Shown: positions 8,225 through 16,546 of the stretch, in pieces
Position numbering within the stretch: position 1 is the stretch's first letter
Layout: every line of letters begins with the position of its first letter
From: Bacteroidales bacterium
GTDB lineage: Bacteria > Bacteroidota > Bacteroidia > Bacteroidales > F082
Reading direction: 5' to 3'
Assembly (NCBI GenBank): GCA_029983675.1
Contig: JASBYY010000012.1
Coordinates: forward strand, 1-64,000
Length of the DNA stretch: 64,000 bases
Made by a program: the position numbers and the translations under genes
Notes under the pieces: model-generated
The model's input: the letters and a program-made list of their open reading frames with translations, nothing else
What the model was told of the DNA's origin: nothing
The model's database searches: none

Positions 8225-9232
8225 ATGAGAAAGTTTGGAAAAAACCTGTTGTTTCTGTTTGCTGCGATGACGATATTCCCTGCCTTTGGCTATACCGTTA
8301 CCGAGAAAGGGGAAGTGTTTCATGTTGAACACGCTTGGCAATGCGGAAAGAAACAATGGACTTGCAATCTGGAAGTGGAAAAGCGAATTTATCGTTATTA
8401 TAAGCAGGAACGCGAACATACGAGTGACGACTATATGCGATACATTTTGTCAGATGCTGGTCGCCCTTATATCGCAGACATTGTAGCCAAAATGCGGAAC
8501 GGCGGACGAAGGGCCGGTTATTCCGATTCGGACAATGTGCGTAATGTGGTGGCTTTTGTGCAGTCCATGCGATATGTCTCCGATTTGGTTTCGACCGGCA
8601 AGAAAGAGTATGTGCGCTTCCCACTCGAAATGCTTGTCGACGGAAAAGGCGATTGCGAGGACCGGGTGGTGCTCATGGCGGCTATATTGCACGAGATGAA
8701 CTATGAGTTGTTGCTTGTTTCGTTGCCCGACCATCTGGCTTTGGCCATTCGTGGCGATGAAAACATGGACGGTAGGTACTACGAATACCAAGGTAAACGC
8801 TTTTATTACCTTGAAACCACCGATAAAGGATGGGATATTGGAGTCATGCCCGACCGTTTTGTTAATGTCAAGGCGGAACTGATCCCCATAGAGAAACGCC
8901 CTGTCGTCTATTTGCGTTCCTATGAGGTCAAGTCCATCGACCATAATAGTCAAACGATGACGTTCAAAATCGTATGTAGAGTTGAGAATACCGGGCCCAC
9001 GGCATCAACAGGCATGTATCTTTATGCTGCGGCACGTGCATCGAAGCAGGAAAATGCCTCCGTTTTTTCGGAAAAGATGTTTGATTTTGATGATTTTGCA
9101 GAAGGACAGCGCGGCGATGTGACCTTGTATTTGACCGTTCCGAGACACAGACGGGTGGTGTTTGCCATGACCGTAGGAGGTGATAACTTCGAGCCGAAAA
9201 CGCTGTACAGCAGGGTTTTGAACGTGGATTGA
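8225..9232 (+). CDS. Secreted transglutaminase-like protein
   Basis: A 335-residue protein with an N-terminal signal peptide (FGKNLLFLFAAMTIFPAFG) and a central transglutaminase-like cysteine protease fold: DGKGDCEDRVVLMAAIL carries the nucleophile Cys, LPDHLALAIRG the His, and YYLETTDKG the acidic member of the triad. The C-terminal third (from about residue 225) is beta-rich, perhaps an Ig-like domain. All catalytic residues are present, so it may be an active amidase or protease in the periplasm, but the substrate is unknown. It ends 73 bases before a bidirectional terminator shared with the convergent dipeptidase gene. Confidence 0.78.
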   Translation: MRKFGKNLLFLFAAMTIFPAFGYTVTEKGEVFHVEHAWQCGKKQWTCNLEVEKRIYRYYKQEREHTSDDYMRYILSDAGRPYIADIVAKMRNGGRRAGYSDSDNVRNVVAFVQSMRYVSDLVSTGKKEYVRFPLEMLVDGKGDCEDRVVLMAAILHEMNYELLLVSLPDHLALAIRGDENMDGRYYEYQGKRFYYLETTDKGWDIGVMPDRFVNVKAELIPIEKRPVVYLRSYEVKSIDHNSQTMTFKIVCRVENTGPTASTGMYLYAAARASKQENASVFSEKMFDFDDFAEGQRGDVTLYLTVPRHRRVVFAMTVGGDNFEPKTLYSRVLNVD

Positions 9233-9304
9233 AACCCCGATGCGGCGTAATCAAAGTGTGTGTGCAATCCTTGTCGTCATGTTGGAAGTCGTTGGAGACC
9301 CAAC

Positions 9305-9338
9305 AAAAAAAGGAAGAACTTTTGCCCTTCCTTTTTTT
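9305..9338. terminator. Bidirectional intrinsic terminator
   Basis: AAAAAAAGGAAG pairs perfectly with CTTCCTTTTTTT across a 10-base loop. A-rich on one side and T-rich on the other, it can terminate both the transglutaminase-like gene (plus) and the dipeptidase gene (minus), which converge here. Confidence 0.8.
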
Positions 9339-9353
9339 GAATAAGGCAGGATC

Positions 9354-10730
9354 TTATGCGATGGTGTCGCCGGCGGCAAAGTGCCGGTAGAAAGCGATGA
9401 TGGTCTCGATGCCTTTATAGAAATGATCGAGGCGGTAGTTCTCGTTGGGCGAGTGGATAGCATCTTCGCCGAGTCCGAAGCCCATGAGTATGGACTTGAT
9501 GCCAAGCACTTTCTCAAAGGCAGATATGATGGGGATGCTGCCACCGCTGCGCATGGGGATAGGGAGTTTCCCGTAGGTGTCCATGTAAGCAGCTTCGGCG
9601 GCTTTGTAGGCAGGTAAGTCGATGGGGCAGCCGTAGGCTTGTCCGCCATGCAAAGGAGTTACTTTGACGGTTACGTAGTCGGGCGCATTCTGCTCCAAAT
9701 AGTCTTTCACAAGAATGGCGATTTTTTCGTGGTCTTGATTCGGAACGAGACGGCACGAAAGTTTGGCGTATGCTTTTGAGGGAAGGACCGTCTTGCTGCC
9801 TTCGCCCGTATAACCGCCCCACATTCCGCAGAGGTCGAAGCTGGGACGTATTCCGACATGTTCAATCTTGGTAAATCCCTTTTCGCCACGCAAAGCCTTC
9901 ACACCAAGGCTCTTCTTGTAGTCGGCTTCGCTATAAGGTGCCATGTTGAGCAACTCGCGTTCGCGTGCAGAGCATACCACCACGTCATCGTAGAAATGAG
10001 GAATGGTAATGTGGTTGTTTTCATCCATGCACTTGCTGATAATCTCACACAGGGTGTTGAGAGGATTGGCGACAGACCCTCCAAATAGACCCGAATGCAG
10101 GTCGGCATTGGGGCCGGTGACTTCGATTTCCCAATAGGCAAGGCCTCTCAGTCCGGTGGTGATGGATGGCACATCGCTGGCAATCATGCTGGTGTCGGAC
10201 ACTAAAATGATATCGGCCTTTACAAGGTCTTTATGGGTGACAATCCATTTGGCAAGACTGCTCGACCCGATTTCTTCCTCACCTTCGAGCATGAACTTCA
10301 CGTTGCAGGGCAAAGTTTCGGTTTTCACCATGGTTTCGAAAGCCTTGGCGTGCATGAAGGATTGTCCCTTGTCGTCGTCGGCACCACGTGCCCATATCTT
10401 GCCGTCTTTAATGACAGGTTCGAAGGGGGCGGTGTTCCACAACTCGATGGGGTCAACCGGCATAACGTCGTAGTGCCCGTAAACCAGCACGGTGGGTAGC
10501 TTGGAGTCAATGGTTTTTTCTCCATAGACAATGGGATTGCCTTCGGTGGGCTTCACTTCGGCCTTGTCGGCTCCTGCTTTCAGAAGATGTTCGCGCCAAC
10601 ACTCGGCACAACGGACCATGTCGGGTTTATGTGCGGCTTCTGAGCTGATGGAGGGGATTCTGATCAACTCAAAAAGTTCTTCCAAGAAGCGGTCCTTGTT
10701 GGCTTCGATGTACTGTTTTGCTTGTTTCAT
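9354..10730 (-). CDS. M20-family dipeptidase / metallohydrolase
   Basis: A 458-residue zinc peptidase of the M20/M25/M40 group. It has the metal-binding motif VLVYGHYDVMPVD, the bridging Asp in WARGADDDKGQSFMH, the catalytic pair in LEGEEEIGSSSL, and VSDTSMIASDVPSITTGLRGLAYWEIEVTG, typical of the non-PepV dipeptidases common in Bacteroidetes. The lid (dimerisation) domain spans about residues 210-360 and the final metal His is in EDAIHSPNENYRL. It cleaves dipeptides in the cytosol. It stands alone between two convergent or unrelated genes; I see no promoter element upstream. Confidence 0.9.
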   Translation of the reverse strand: MKQAKQYIEANKDRFLEELFELIRIPSISSEAAHKPDMVRCAECWREHLLKAGADKAEVKPTEGNPIVYGEKTIDSKLPTVLVYGHYDVMPVDPIELWNTAPFEPVIKDGKIWARGADDDKGQSFMHAKAFETMVKTETLPCNVKFMLEGEEEIGSSSLAKWIVTHKDLVKADIILVSDTSMIASDVPSITTGLRGLAYWEIEVTGPNADLHSGLFGGSVANPLNTLCEIISKCMDENNHITIPHFYDDVVVCSARERELLNMAPYSEADYKKSLGVKALRGEKGFTKIEHVGIRPSFDLCGMWGGYTGEGSKTVLPSKAYAKLSCRLVPNQDHEKIAILVKDYLEQNAPDYVTVKVTPLHGGQAYGCPIDLPAYKAAEAAYMDTYGKLPIPMRSGGSIPIISAFEKVLGIKSILMGFGLGEDAIHSPNENYRLDHFYKGIETIIAFYRHFAAGDTIA

Positions 10731-10817
10731 AGTGATGATATTTAATAGATTATGATTTTTATTCTGGAAAACTAAATTTATTGATTGTTCATGATACTGT
10801 TAATCGCTTGATGTTTC

Positions 10818-11564
10818 TCAGTCGTTGGTCAGGATAAGATCTTTTCCATCGAAAACAGCATAGCTGAAGTGTTCGATCCAGTCGCCAAGAAACATGAACT
10901 TGGTTCGGGTGTTCATCATGCGTTCGATAGGGCAGTGTACGTGTCCGAAAACGGCATAGTCGATTTCGGGGTGGGTTTGTAGTTCCGCCTCGACGTATTT
11001 GTATTGGCTTAGTTCCTCCGCATTCATGTCGGGACTAAGTTTGCGACCGTGCAGTTTCTTCCCCACCCGGCTGCGGTAGGTGCACCAATGCGCCAGCCTT
11101 ATGCCAAGGTCAGGGTGCAGCCATCTGAACAGGCACTGGTTCACTTTATTGGTGAAGATGCGACGCAAGAACTTGTAGCCGTTGTCGCCGGGGCCTATGG
11201 CATCGCCGTGCGCCAACAAGAAGTGTTTCCCGCCAAGATCCATCAGTTCGGGCTTTTCATGCATGATCAGACCCGTTTCTTTTTCAAGGTAGCCGAACTG
11301 CCATAAATCGTGGTTGCCGATGAAAAAGTGTATTTCGATACCGTTGTCAATCAGTTCGGCGATTTTTCCGAGAATGCGCACATGGCCTTTGGGAACGACA
11401 GTACTGTATTCAAACCAAAAGTCGAACAGGTCGCCCATGAGAAATATCTTGTCGGCATCAGCCTTGATGCGATCAAGCCATCTCACAAGCCGCAGCTCGC
11501 GTTGTTTGTCGTCCCCCATTTCGGGAGCGCCGAGGTGAAAATCGGAAGCGAAATAGACCTTCAT
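10818..11564 (-). CDS. lpxH: UDP-2,3-diacylglucosamine diphosphatase (LpxH family)
   Basis: A 248-residue calcineurin-like phosphoesterase with the metal motifs in order: SDFHLGAP, MGDLFDFWFEY, FIGNHDLW, LLAHGDAIG and FGHVHCP. The DFWFEY segment and the WCTYRSRVGKKL insertion point to the LpxH family, which splits UDP-2,3-diacyl-GlcN to lipid X and UMP. The chosen ATG (MKVYFASDFHLG) overlaps the stop of the purine phosphorylase by 4 bases (ATGA), indicating translational coupling; the frame remains open upstream but without family-like sequence. Being in the lpxK operon supports the lipid A role. Confidence 0.9.
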   Translation of the reverse strand: MKVYFASDFHLGAPEMGDDKQRELRLVRWLDRIKADADKIFLMGDLFDFWFEYSTVVPKGHVRILGKIAELIDNGIEIHFFIGNHDLWQFGYLEKETGLIMHEKPELMDLGGKHFLLAHGDAIGPGDNGYKFLRRIFTNKVNQCLFRWLHPDLGIRLAHWCTYRSRVGKKLHGRKLSPDMNAEELSQYKYVEAELQTHPEIDYAVFGHVHCPIERMMNTRTKFMFLGDWIEHFSYAVFDGKDLILTND

Positions 11565-12391
11565 TTGAATTTGATTTCTACCGACCTGCGTATCAATTCG
11601 CCAATGATGGCGGTGAGGCACGGTTCGGCTTTCCCTACGGCGTTGATCACTTCTTCGTGGGTCACCTGACAATGTAGTCCTTTACCGCCAAGGTCGGAAA
11701 TGACCGAAACGCCGAACACGGGCAGGCCGCAATGGTGGGCTATGATGACTTCGGGCGTTGTTGACATGCCGACGGCATCGCCGCCAATGACACGGTAGTA
11801 ATGGTATTCCGCCGGTGTCTCGTATGTGGGGCCGGAATTGCTAATGTAAACGCCATGTTGCACTGGAATATCCAACTTTGCAGCAATGTCGTCCGCCAAA
11901 GTAAGCAGACGTTTGTCGTAAGGCTCGGCCATTTCAGGGAAACGAGGTCCGATACGGTCGTCGTTCTTGCCGATCAAAGGATTGGGCAACATGTTGATAT
12001 GGTCGTCGATGAACATGATGTCGCTGACGTGAAAATCGGGGTTGATGCCGCCGGAGGCGTTGGAGAGGATGATAAACTCAACGCCGAGATACTTGAACAC
12101 CCGAATGGGCAATGTGATTTCGGCAGAGGAATAGCCTTCGTAATAGTGGAAACGTCCTTGCATGGCAACAACCTTGCGGTTGCCGATGCGCCCAAACAGT
12201 AACATGCCTTCGTGACCGGCTACGGTGGACACAGGAAAATATGGAATCTCGGCATACGGAATGCGGTGTTCCACTTCCATGACTTTGACCAATCCGCCTA
12301 ATCCGGAGCCAAGCACAATGGCGACTTCGGGAGCGAAATGGCCGGTTCTATCATTAATGAACTGGGTGGTGGTTAAAATATTCTCTAACAT
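11561..12391 (-). CDS. Purine nucleoside phosphorylase (trimeric class)
   Basis: A 276-residue PNP/MTAP-family enzyme. Visible motifs: IVLGSGLGGL (phosphate loop), RFHYYEGYS, the conserved NASGGINPDFHVSDIMFIDDHINML, SGPTYETPAE, and GGDAVGMSTTPEVIIAHHCGL, typical of class I trimeric PNP (PunA/DeoD-like 2). It releases ribose 1-phosphate from purine nucleosides in salvage. The start MLENILTTTQF overlaps the 3' end of lpxK by 38 bases and its stop overlaps the lpxH start by 4, so three genes form one tight operon in which two act on lipid A and this one does not. Confidence 0.92.
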   Translation of the reverse strand: MLENILTTTQFINDRTGHFAPEVAIVLGSGLGGLVKVMEVEHRIPYAEIPYFPVSTVAGHEGMLLFGRIGNRKVVAMQGRFHYYEGYSSAEITLPIRVFKYLGVEFIILSNASGGINPDFHVSDIMFIDDHINMLPNPLIGKNDDRIGPRFPEMAEPYDKRLLTLADDIAAKLDIPVQHGVYISNSGPTYETPAEYHYYRVIGGDAVGMSTTPEVIIAHHCGLPVFGVSVISDLGGKGLHCQVTHEEVINAVGKAEPCLTAIIGELIRRSVEIKFK

Positions 12392-13412
12392 AAAGGTCGA
12401 TTTCTGAATAAAACGTTTCGTTGGAATCAAAGCCCACTTCAACAGGAAGCGTAAAAAGCGGGATTGAATTAAGATGACAAAAGTAAGGAGATTTTATCAA
12501 TCGCATGGCATCTTTTTCGGTTGTCACCATGATTTTATCATCGTTTTCGAGCTTGTCGAAAGCATGAAGCAGTTTGCTGATGTCGCTTTCGGTAAACATG
12601 TGGTGGTCGCGAAAACAAAATGCCGTCACATGCGGACAAATTGACTTCAAGTATCCTGTAAAATGTTCCGGGCGGGCAATGCCGCAGAAGGCGACCATTC
12701 CATCTGTTTTGATGGGATTTAAGGTCTTGGCTTTTTCATTGAAGGGTATGAGGTCGCCATAGAGAAGATGCGAAAAAAACAGTCGTTGCCCGGGGTGCAG
12801 TTTCAGATGTGATTCGATGCGTGTTTTCTCATCGTCACCCAAAGGCGAGGGCGTTTTGGTCACGACGACAATGTCGGCGCGGCGGGCGGCGCTTCGGATG
12901 TCCCGCAATCTGCCTGCGGGCACAAGGTGGTCGTCAGTGTACAGATGACCGTATTCGGTGAGTAGAATGTTCAATCCCGGTGCAATGCTGCGGTGCTGAA
13001 AGGCGTCGTCGAGAAGAATGACGTGTGGCGGAATCTCGCTGTCGAGTATATGCCGGACAGCCTCAGAACGGTTGGCGTCAACGGCGACTTGAACGTCGGG
13101 AAATTTCCTGACATAGAGCAAAGGCTCATCGCCGATTTCCTCAAAAGAAGATGTGGGACGAGCCTGTACAAAGCCTTTGCTTCGCCGTCCGTAGCCTCGG
13201 CTTATTATGCAAGTGCGGTATTGCTTGGATAATTGTTTGACAAGATATTCTGTATGTGGCGTTTTTCCTGTCCCGCCTAAACATAGGTTGCCGATGCAGA
13301 TGATGGGATGGTCGAAACGTTTCGATGGCAGGATTTTCCAATCGAATAATAGATGCCTGACTTTCAGTATAATGTGGTACAATCCTGAAAAAGGAAGTAG
13401 TATAATTCTCAT
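12354..13412 (-). CDS. lpxK: Tetraacyldisaccharide 4'-kinase LpxK
   Basis: A 352-residue membrane-associated kinase that phosphorylates the 4' position of the lipid A disaccharide. It begins with a short hydrophobic anchor (LLPFSGLYHIILKVRHLLFDWK), then CIGNLCLGGTGKTPHTEYL with the P-loop, ISRGYGRRSKG, VAVDANRSEAVRH, and LLDDAFQHRSIAPGLNILL, all LpxK signatures. The start ATG is only 8 bases from a TAATTTTG promoter element, implying a leader of a few bases. It is the first gene of the lpxK-pnp-lpxH operon. Confidence 0.95.
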   Translation of the reverse strand: MRIILLPFSGLYHIILKVRHLLFDWKILPSKRFDHPIICIGNLCLGGTGKTPHTEYLVKQLSKQYRTCIISRGYGRRSKGFVQARPTSSFEEIGDEPLLYVRKFPDVQVAVDANRSEAVRHILDSEIPPHVILLDDAFQHRSIAPGLNILLTEYGHLYTDDHLVPAGRLRDIRSAARRADIVVVTKTPSPLGDDEKTRIESHLKLHPGQRLFFSHLLYGDLIPFNEKAKTLNPIKTDGMVAFCGIARPEHFTGYLKSICPHVTAFCFRDHHMFTESDISKLLHAFDKLENDDKIMVTTEKDAMRLIKSPYFCHLNSIPLFTLPVEVGFDSNETFYSEIDLYVREYFNHHPVH

Positions 13413-13420
13413 AAACGCCT

Positions 13421-13428
13421 CAAAATTA
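13421..13428 (-). promoter_or_regulatory. -7 promoter element for the lpxK operon
   Basis: TAATTTTG on the minus strand, 8 bases upstream of the lpxK ATG. If used, transcription would begin only a few bases before the start codon. Confidence 0.5.
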
Positions 13429-13558
13429 GCAAGTTTTTTTAAACGTTTCGACTTTTCCTTTTATGCAAACGGAAAAAATACGGTATTATTGAAAGAAGTC
13501 GGGTTTGTTTTGGTGTTTTTTCACTAATTTTATGCGATTTTTCAAGTGAATTACGATT

Positions 13559-14668
13559 ATGCCGAAAGTAAAAGATATTATCGAAGCGTTGACCGAAGTG
13601 GCTCCGTTGAGTTTTCAGGAAAGCTACGACAATGCGGGTTTGCAAGTGGGCGATGATCAGGCGGGCGCCGACAAAGCGCTAGTTTGCGTTGATGTCACCG
13701 AAGCAATTGTGAATGAGGCAATTGAAAAAAGATGTAACCTGATAGTGAGCCATCATCCATTGTTGTTCAAGGGGTTAAAGCGTGTCACGCCCCAAACTTC
13801 GGTCGAACGCATTGTCGCACAGGCTTTGAAACATGATATTGCCATTGTCTCCATGCACACCAACCTCGACAATAGTTTCATGGGAGTCAATCGCATTTTG
13901 GCCGAAAAAATAGGTCTTTCTCAACTTCGAATCTTGCAGCCTCAGGACGGTGGAATGCGAAAACTCGCTGTGTTTTGTCCTATGTCGGCAGCTGATACGG
14001 TGCGAAAGGCCATGTTTGATGCCGGTGCAGGTTGCATTGGCAATTACGATTCATGCAGTTTCAACGTCAATGGGAGCGGTACGTTCAAAGCCGGAGTGAC
14101 AGCGCATCCGTATGTGGGAGAGATTGGAAGCCTGCATGTCGAAAATGAGGTGCGCATTGAGACGATCGTCCCTGACTATTTGCTGCATGGCGTTGTGACG
14201 GCCATGTTGAAAGCCCATCCTTATGAGGAAGTGGCCTACGATGTGTATAGACTTGAAAACAAAAATCCATTGGCAGGATCCGGCATGTTGGGTGAGTTGG
14301 CCGAGCCTATGTCGGAAATTGATTTCTTGCAACATTTGTCACAGGTGCTGGGCACACCATGTTTGCGTCACAGTGCATTGACGGGAAAAAATATCAGCCG
14401 GGTGGCACTTTGTGGCGGGGCGGGTTCATTCTTGTTGCATGAAGCGCGGCGGGCGAAAGCCGATGCTTTTGTCACCGGCGATTTGAAATACCATGAGTTT
14501 TTTGATCCGGAGGGCGCCCTGCTGATGGTTGATGGCGGTCATTTTGAAACTGAACAGTTTACGAAAGAATTAATATCTGCGTTGATTCGGAAAAAAAATC
14601 CTACCTTTGCAGCCGTAATTTGCGAAACAGTTACCAATCCAGTACATTACTTTGTAAAGAACAGTTGA
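13559..14668 (+). CDS. Nif3-like dinuclear metal centre protein (YqfO type)
   Basis: A 369-residue Nif3/YbgI-family protein. Metal ligands are visible in SHHPLLFKGLKRV, MHTNLDNSFMGVN, TGDLKYHEFFD and DGGHFETEQF. The protein is of the long class with a PII/CutA-like insertion between the two Nif3 halves (about residues 130-235: FCPMSAADTVRKAMFDAGAGCIGNYDSCSF). Annotated elsewhere as GTP cyclohydrolase 1 type 2 homologue; the biochemical role of the family is not settled. One base separates its stop from the next ATG, so it is co-transcribed with the zinc-ribbon protein, a pairing common in Bacteroidetes. Confidence 0.9.
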   Translation: MPKVKDIIEALTEVAPLSFQESYDNAGLQVGDDQAGADKALVCVDVTEAIVNEAIEKRCNLIVSHHPLLFKGLKRVTPQTSVERIVAQALKHDIAIVSMHTNLDNSFMGVNRILAEKIGLSQLRILQPQDGGMRKLAVFCPMSAADTVRKAMFDAGAGCIGNYDSCSFNVNGSGTFKAGVTAHPYVGEIGSLHVENEVRIETIVPDYLLHGVVTAMLKAHPYEEVAYDVYRLENKNPLAGSGMLGELAEPMSEIDFLQHLSQVLGTPCLRHSALTGKNISRVALCGGAGSFLLHEARRAKADAFVTGDLKYHEFFDPEGALLMVDGGHFETEQFTKELISALIRKKNPTFAAVICETVTNPVHYFVKNS

Positions 14669-14669
14669 G

Positions 14670-15674
14670 ATGGCAGCACAAAACGAAGAAAAGAAGGCCG
14701 TAAAGACAACCGAGCCGAATACCGAAGAAAAAGTTGAAAAGAAAACCGTGAAGAAAACTACCTCAAAAGCCGAATCTGATCCTGAAGAGGAGAAGAAACC
14801 TGTTAAAAAGGTGGCGAAAAAGACGAAACCTGTGGCGGAAGATACCGAAGAACACGAGGTTGAGGCTTCAGTCGATACCATTGCAGACCCCATGCCCGAA
14901 AAACATGCTGAAAACACAACCCCAGAGGATTCTGTGGAGGTCAGCATCGAGCAGAAACTGGTCGCGCTATACACTTTGCAACAAGTCGATTCAAAAGTGG
15001 ATGAAATCAGAGCCTATCGCGGAAACCTTCCTTTAGAGGTTCAAGACCTTGAAGACGAGGTGGCAGGATTGGAAACCCGCATCAGTAACCATCAGGAAGA
15101 AAAGAAGAAATTCCAGACGGAGATGTCGAATTATAAGATTAAGATCCAGGAAACCACGGCTTTGATTGATAAGTTCAAAGAACAGCAGAACAATGTGCGC
15201 AACAACCGCGAATACGATTCGTTGAGCAAGGAAATTGAATATCAGGAACTCGATATCCAGTTGAGCGAAAAGCGAATCAGAGAGGCGACTGCAAGAATAG
15301 AAAGCATTGATAGTCAGATCAAACAGGCTCAGGAGCGTCTTAATGACCGTCAGCATGATTTGAGCGAAAAACAAGAAGAACTGAAGACGGTGGTAGAAGA
15401 CACCGAGAAAGAAGAACAGGCTTTGCTTGAACGCTCAAAGGCTTGCGAAAACCTTGTAGAAGACCGTTTGCTTGTCGCTTACAAACGTATCCGCAAGAAT
15501 GCCCGAAACGGCTTGGCCGTTGTCGGCATCCAGCGTGAAGCGTGTGCAGGTTGCTTCAACAAGGTGCCGCCACAACATCAGCTTGACATCTGTACGCACA
15601 AGAGAATCATCGTCTGCGAGTATTGCGGACGTATCTTGGTCGATAAGGATATTATTTTACAATATCACGAGTGA
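14670..15674 (+). CDS. Coiled-coil protein with C4-type zinc ribbon
   Basis: A 334-residue protein in three parts: a low-complexity Lys/Glu/Ala/Pro/Thr tail (about residues 1-95), a long coiled-coil hairpin (about 100-270, rich in KFQTEMSNYKIKIQ-type heptads), and a C-terminal zinc ribbon with two Cys pairs (CAGCFNKVPP and CEYCGRIL). The last two parts match the CT398-like zinc-ribbon family; the charged tail is an unusual extension of the kind seen on Bacteroidetes nucleic-acid-binding proteins. Function is not established. It follows nif3 by one base and ends in a good terminator. Confidence 0.85.
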   Translation: MAAQNEEKKAVKTTEPNTEEKVEKKTVKKTTSKAESDPEEEKKPVKKVAKKTKPVAEDTEEHEVEASVDTIADPMPEKHAENTTPEDSVEVSIEQKLVALYTLQQVDSKVDEIRAYRGNLPLEVQDLEDEVAGLETRISNHQEEKKKFQTEMSNYKIKIQETTALIDKFKEQQNNVRNNREYDSLSKEIEYQELDIQLSEKRIREATARIESIDSQIKQAQERLNDRQHDLSEKQEELKTVVEDTEKEEQALLERSKACENLVEDRLLVAYKRIRKNARNGLAVVGIQREACAGCFNKVPPQHQLDICTHKRIIVCEYCGRILVDKDIILQYHE

Positions 15675-15683
15675 TGAGATTAG

Positions 15684-15708
15684 AAAAGCCGCATCAAGCG
15701 GCTTTTTT
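15684..15708 (+). terminator. Rho-independent terminator of the nif3 operon
   Basis: AAAAGCCGC-ATCAA-GCGGCTTTT with a run of six T in all, nine bases after the zinc-ribbon gene. Confidence 0.9.
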
Positions 15709-15714
15709 AATTTT

Positions 15715-15901
15715 AACCCAATCCGGTCATTAGGTTTCGTAATGATTTTTGATGGATTTTCGATTAGATTTCGTTTTTCTTTTCGTGAAGCATAGCGGGC
15801 TATGGAAACGAAAAGAAGGACGAAAGATGCTGAAAAGGCGCAAAAATCATCGAACAGCAATAAAAAACTACATTCAAGCGTTCTAATGACCGGATTGGGT
15901 T
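15715..15901. repeat. Palindromic MITE-like element, copy 1
   Basis: A 187-base non-coding unit bounded by a perfect 19-base inverted repeat (AACCCAATCCGGTCATTAG at 15715-15733 and its complement at 15883-15901). The whole unit folds as one long imperfect hairpin whose tip is CATAGC-GG-GCTATG at 15791-15804; the inner arms also match (ATGATTTTTG, CTTTTCGT). It fills the gap between the terminator and the fur-family gene and touches that gene's 3' end. The same plan, with the same tip sequence except for the central two bases, recurs at 40022-40230. No coding capacity. Confidence 0.7.
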
Positions 15902-15916
15902 TAACTGAGGCGGGTG

Positions 15917-16351
15917 CTAATCCTCGGCAGGTTTTCCTTTGCTGCATTTGGAGCACAGCCCGTTGACGACAAGGGAGTACGACTCTGCAACAAAGCCTTC
16001 CGGCAAGCATACATCCGACGGCTTGATGTCGCGCAGACAATAGGAAAGGTGGCAGTTCCTGCAATAGAAATGCAGGTGGGCATCAGAATGATCGCATTTC
16101 CCCTCGCTACCGCAAAGTTCATAGTTCACCATGCCGCGGCCGTCTTCAAACGAGTCCACCACGTCATGTTCATGAAACAGACACATCACCCTGAAAATGC
16201 TCGATTTGTCCATGGTGTATAAGATTTCTTCCAAATCCGACAAACTTACCGGATGCCCAGTCTTTTCCAATGCTTTTAGTACTAAAATGCGGTTTGAGGT
16301 GGGTTTTACACCCTTCCGCTCTAATTTTTCCTCAAGTTCACTCGTGCTCAT
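15917..16351 (-). CDS. Fur-family transcriptional regulator (metal-responsive)
   Basis: A 144-residue Fur-family repressor: an N-terminal winged helix (about 1-80, GVKPTSNRILVLKALEKTGHPVSLSDL) and a dimerisation/metal domain with CDHSDAHLHFYCRNCHLSYCL and a final LCSKCSKG, the two Cys pairs that bind structural zinc. The start MSTSELEEKL was chosen because the promoter element and the metal ATPase control region lie just upstream; the frame extends much further but without family similarity. It is divergent from a metal-exporting P-type ATPase, which suggests it controls that pump in response to zinc, cadmium or lead. Whether it is a Zur, PerR or other subtype cannot be settled from the sequence. 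Confidence 0.87.
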   Translation of the reverse strand: MSTSELEEKLERKGVKPTSNRILVLKALEKTGHPVSLSDLEEILYTMDKSSIFRVMCLFHEHDVVDSFEDGRGMVNYELCGSEGKCDHSDAHLHFYCRNCHLSYCLRDIKPSDVCLPEGFVAESYSLVVNGLCSKCSKGKPAED

Positions 16352-16374
16352 ACCTTTCCCTTTCGTTGATGGGG

Positions 16375-16382
16375 CAAATTTA
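16375..16382 (-). promoter_or_regulatory. -7 promoter element for the fur-family gene
   Basis: TAAATTTG on the minus strand, matching TAnnTTTG, 24 bases upstream of the regulator's ATG. Confidence 0.6.
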
Positions 16383-16418
16383 TGATTTTTTTTTGCTACA
16401 GGCAGCCTCCGCAATGAG

Positions 16419-16447
16419 GGTTGCAAGTCCTTTGCAACCGGGTTGCA
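16419..16447. promoter_or_regulatory. Candidate operator for the Fur-family regulator
   Basis: A perfect inverted repeat GGTTGCAA / TTGCAACC with a 5-base spacer (16419-16439), followed two bases later by a third half-site GGTTGCA at 16441. It occupies the -33 region of the ATPase promoter (-7 box at 16460) and lies upstream of the regulator's own promoter, the expected place for a shared repressor site. Confidence 0.55.
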
Positions 16448-16459
16448 TGAAAAGCTCGG

Positions 16460-16467
16460 TAATTTTG
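16460..16467 (+). promoter_or_regulatory. -7 promoter element for the metal ATPase
   Basis: TAATTTTG, matching TAnnTTTG, directly downstream of the candidate operator half-sites. The leader to the ATG at 16547 is about 75 bases. Confidence 0.6.
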
Positions 16468-16546
16468 CAAGCGAAAGAATCCAAAACAGCTTCTGTGAAC
16501 AGGGGCGGCTTGGGTGGGTTTTTGTCGAGAATAAATCAAATAAGCT

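Noticed and set aside
16060..16351. A much longer Fur-family protein starting at 16639
   Set aside because: The extra N-terminus crosses the promoters and candidate operator and overlaps the ATPase start; the ATG at 16351 gives a normal length.
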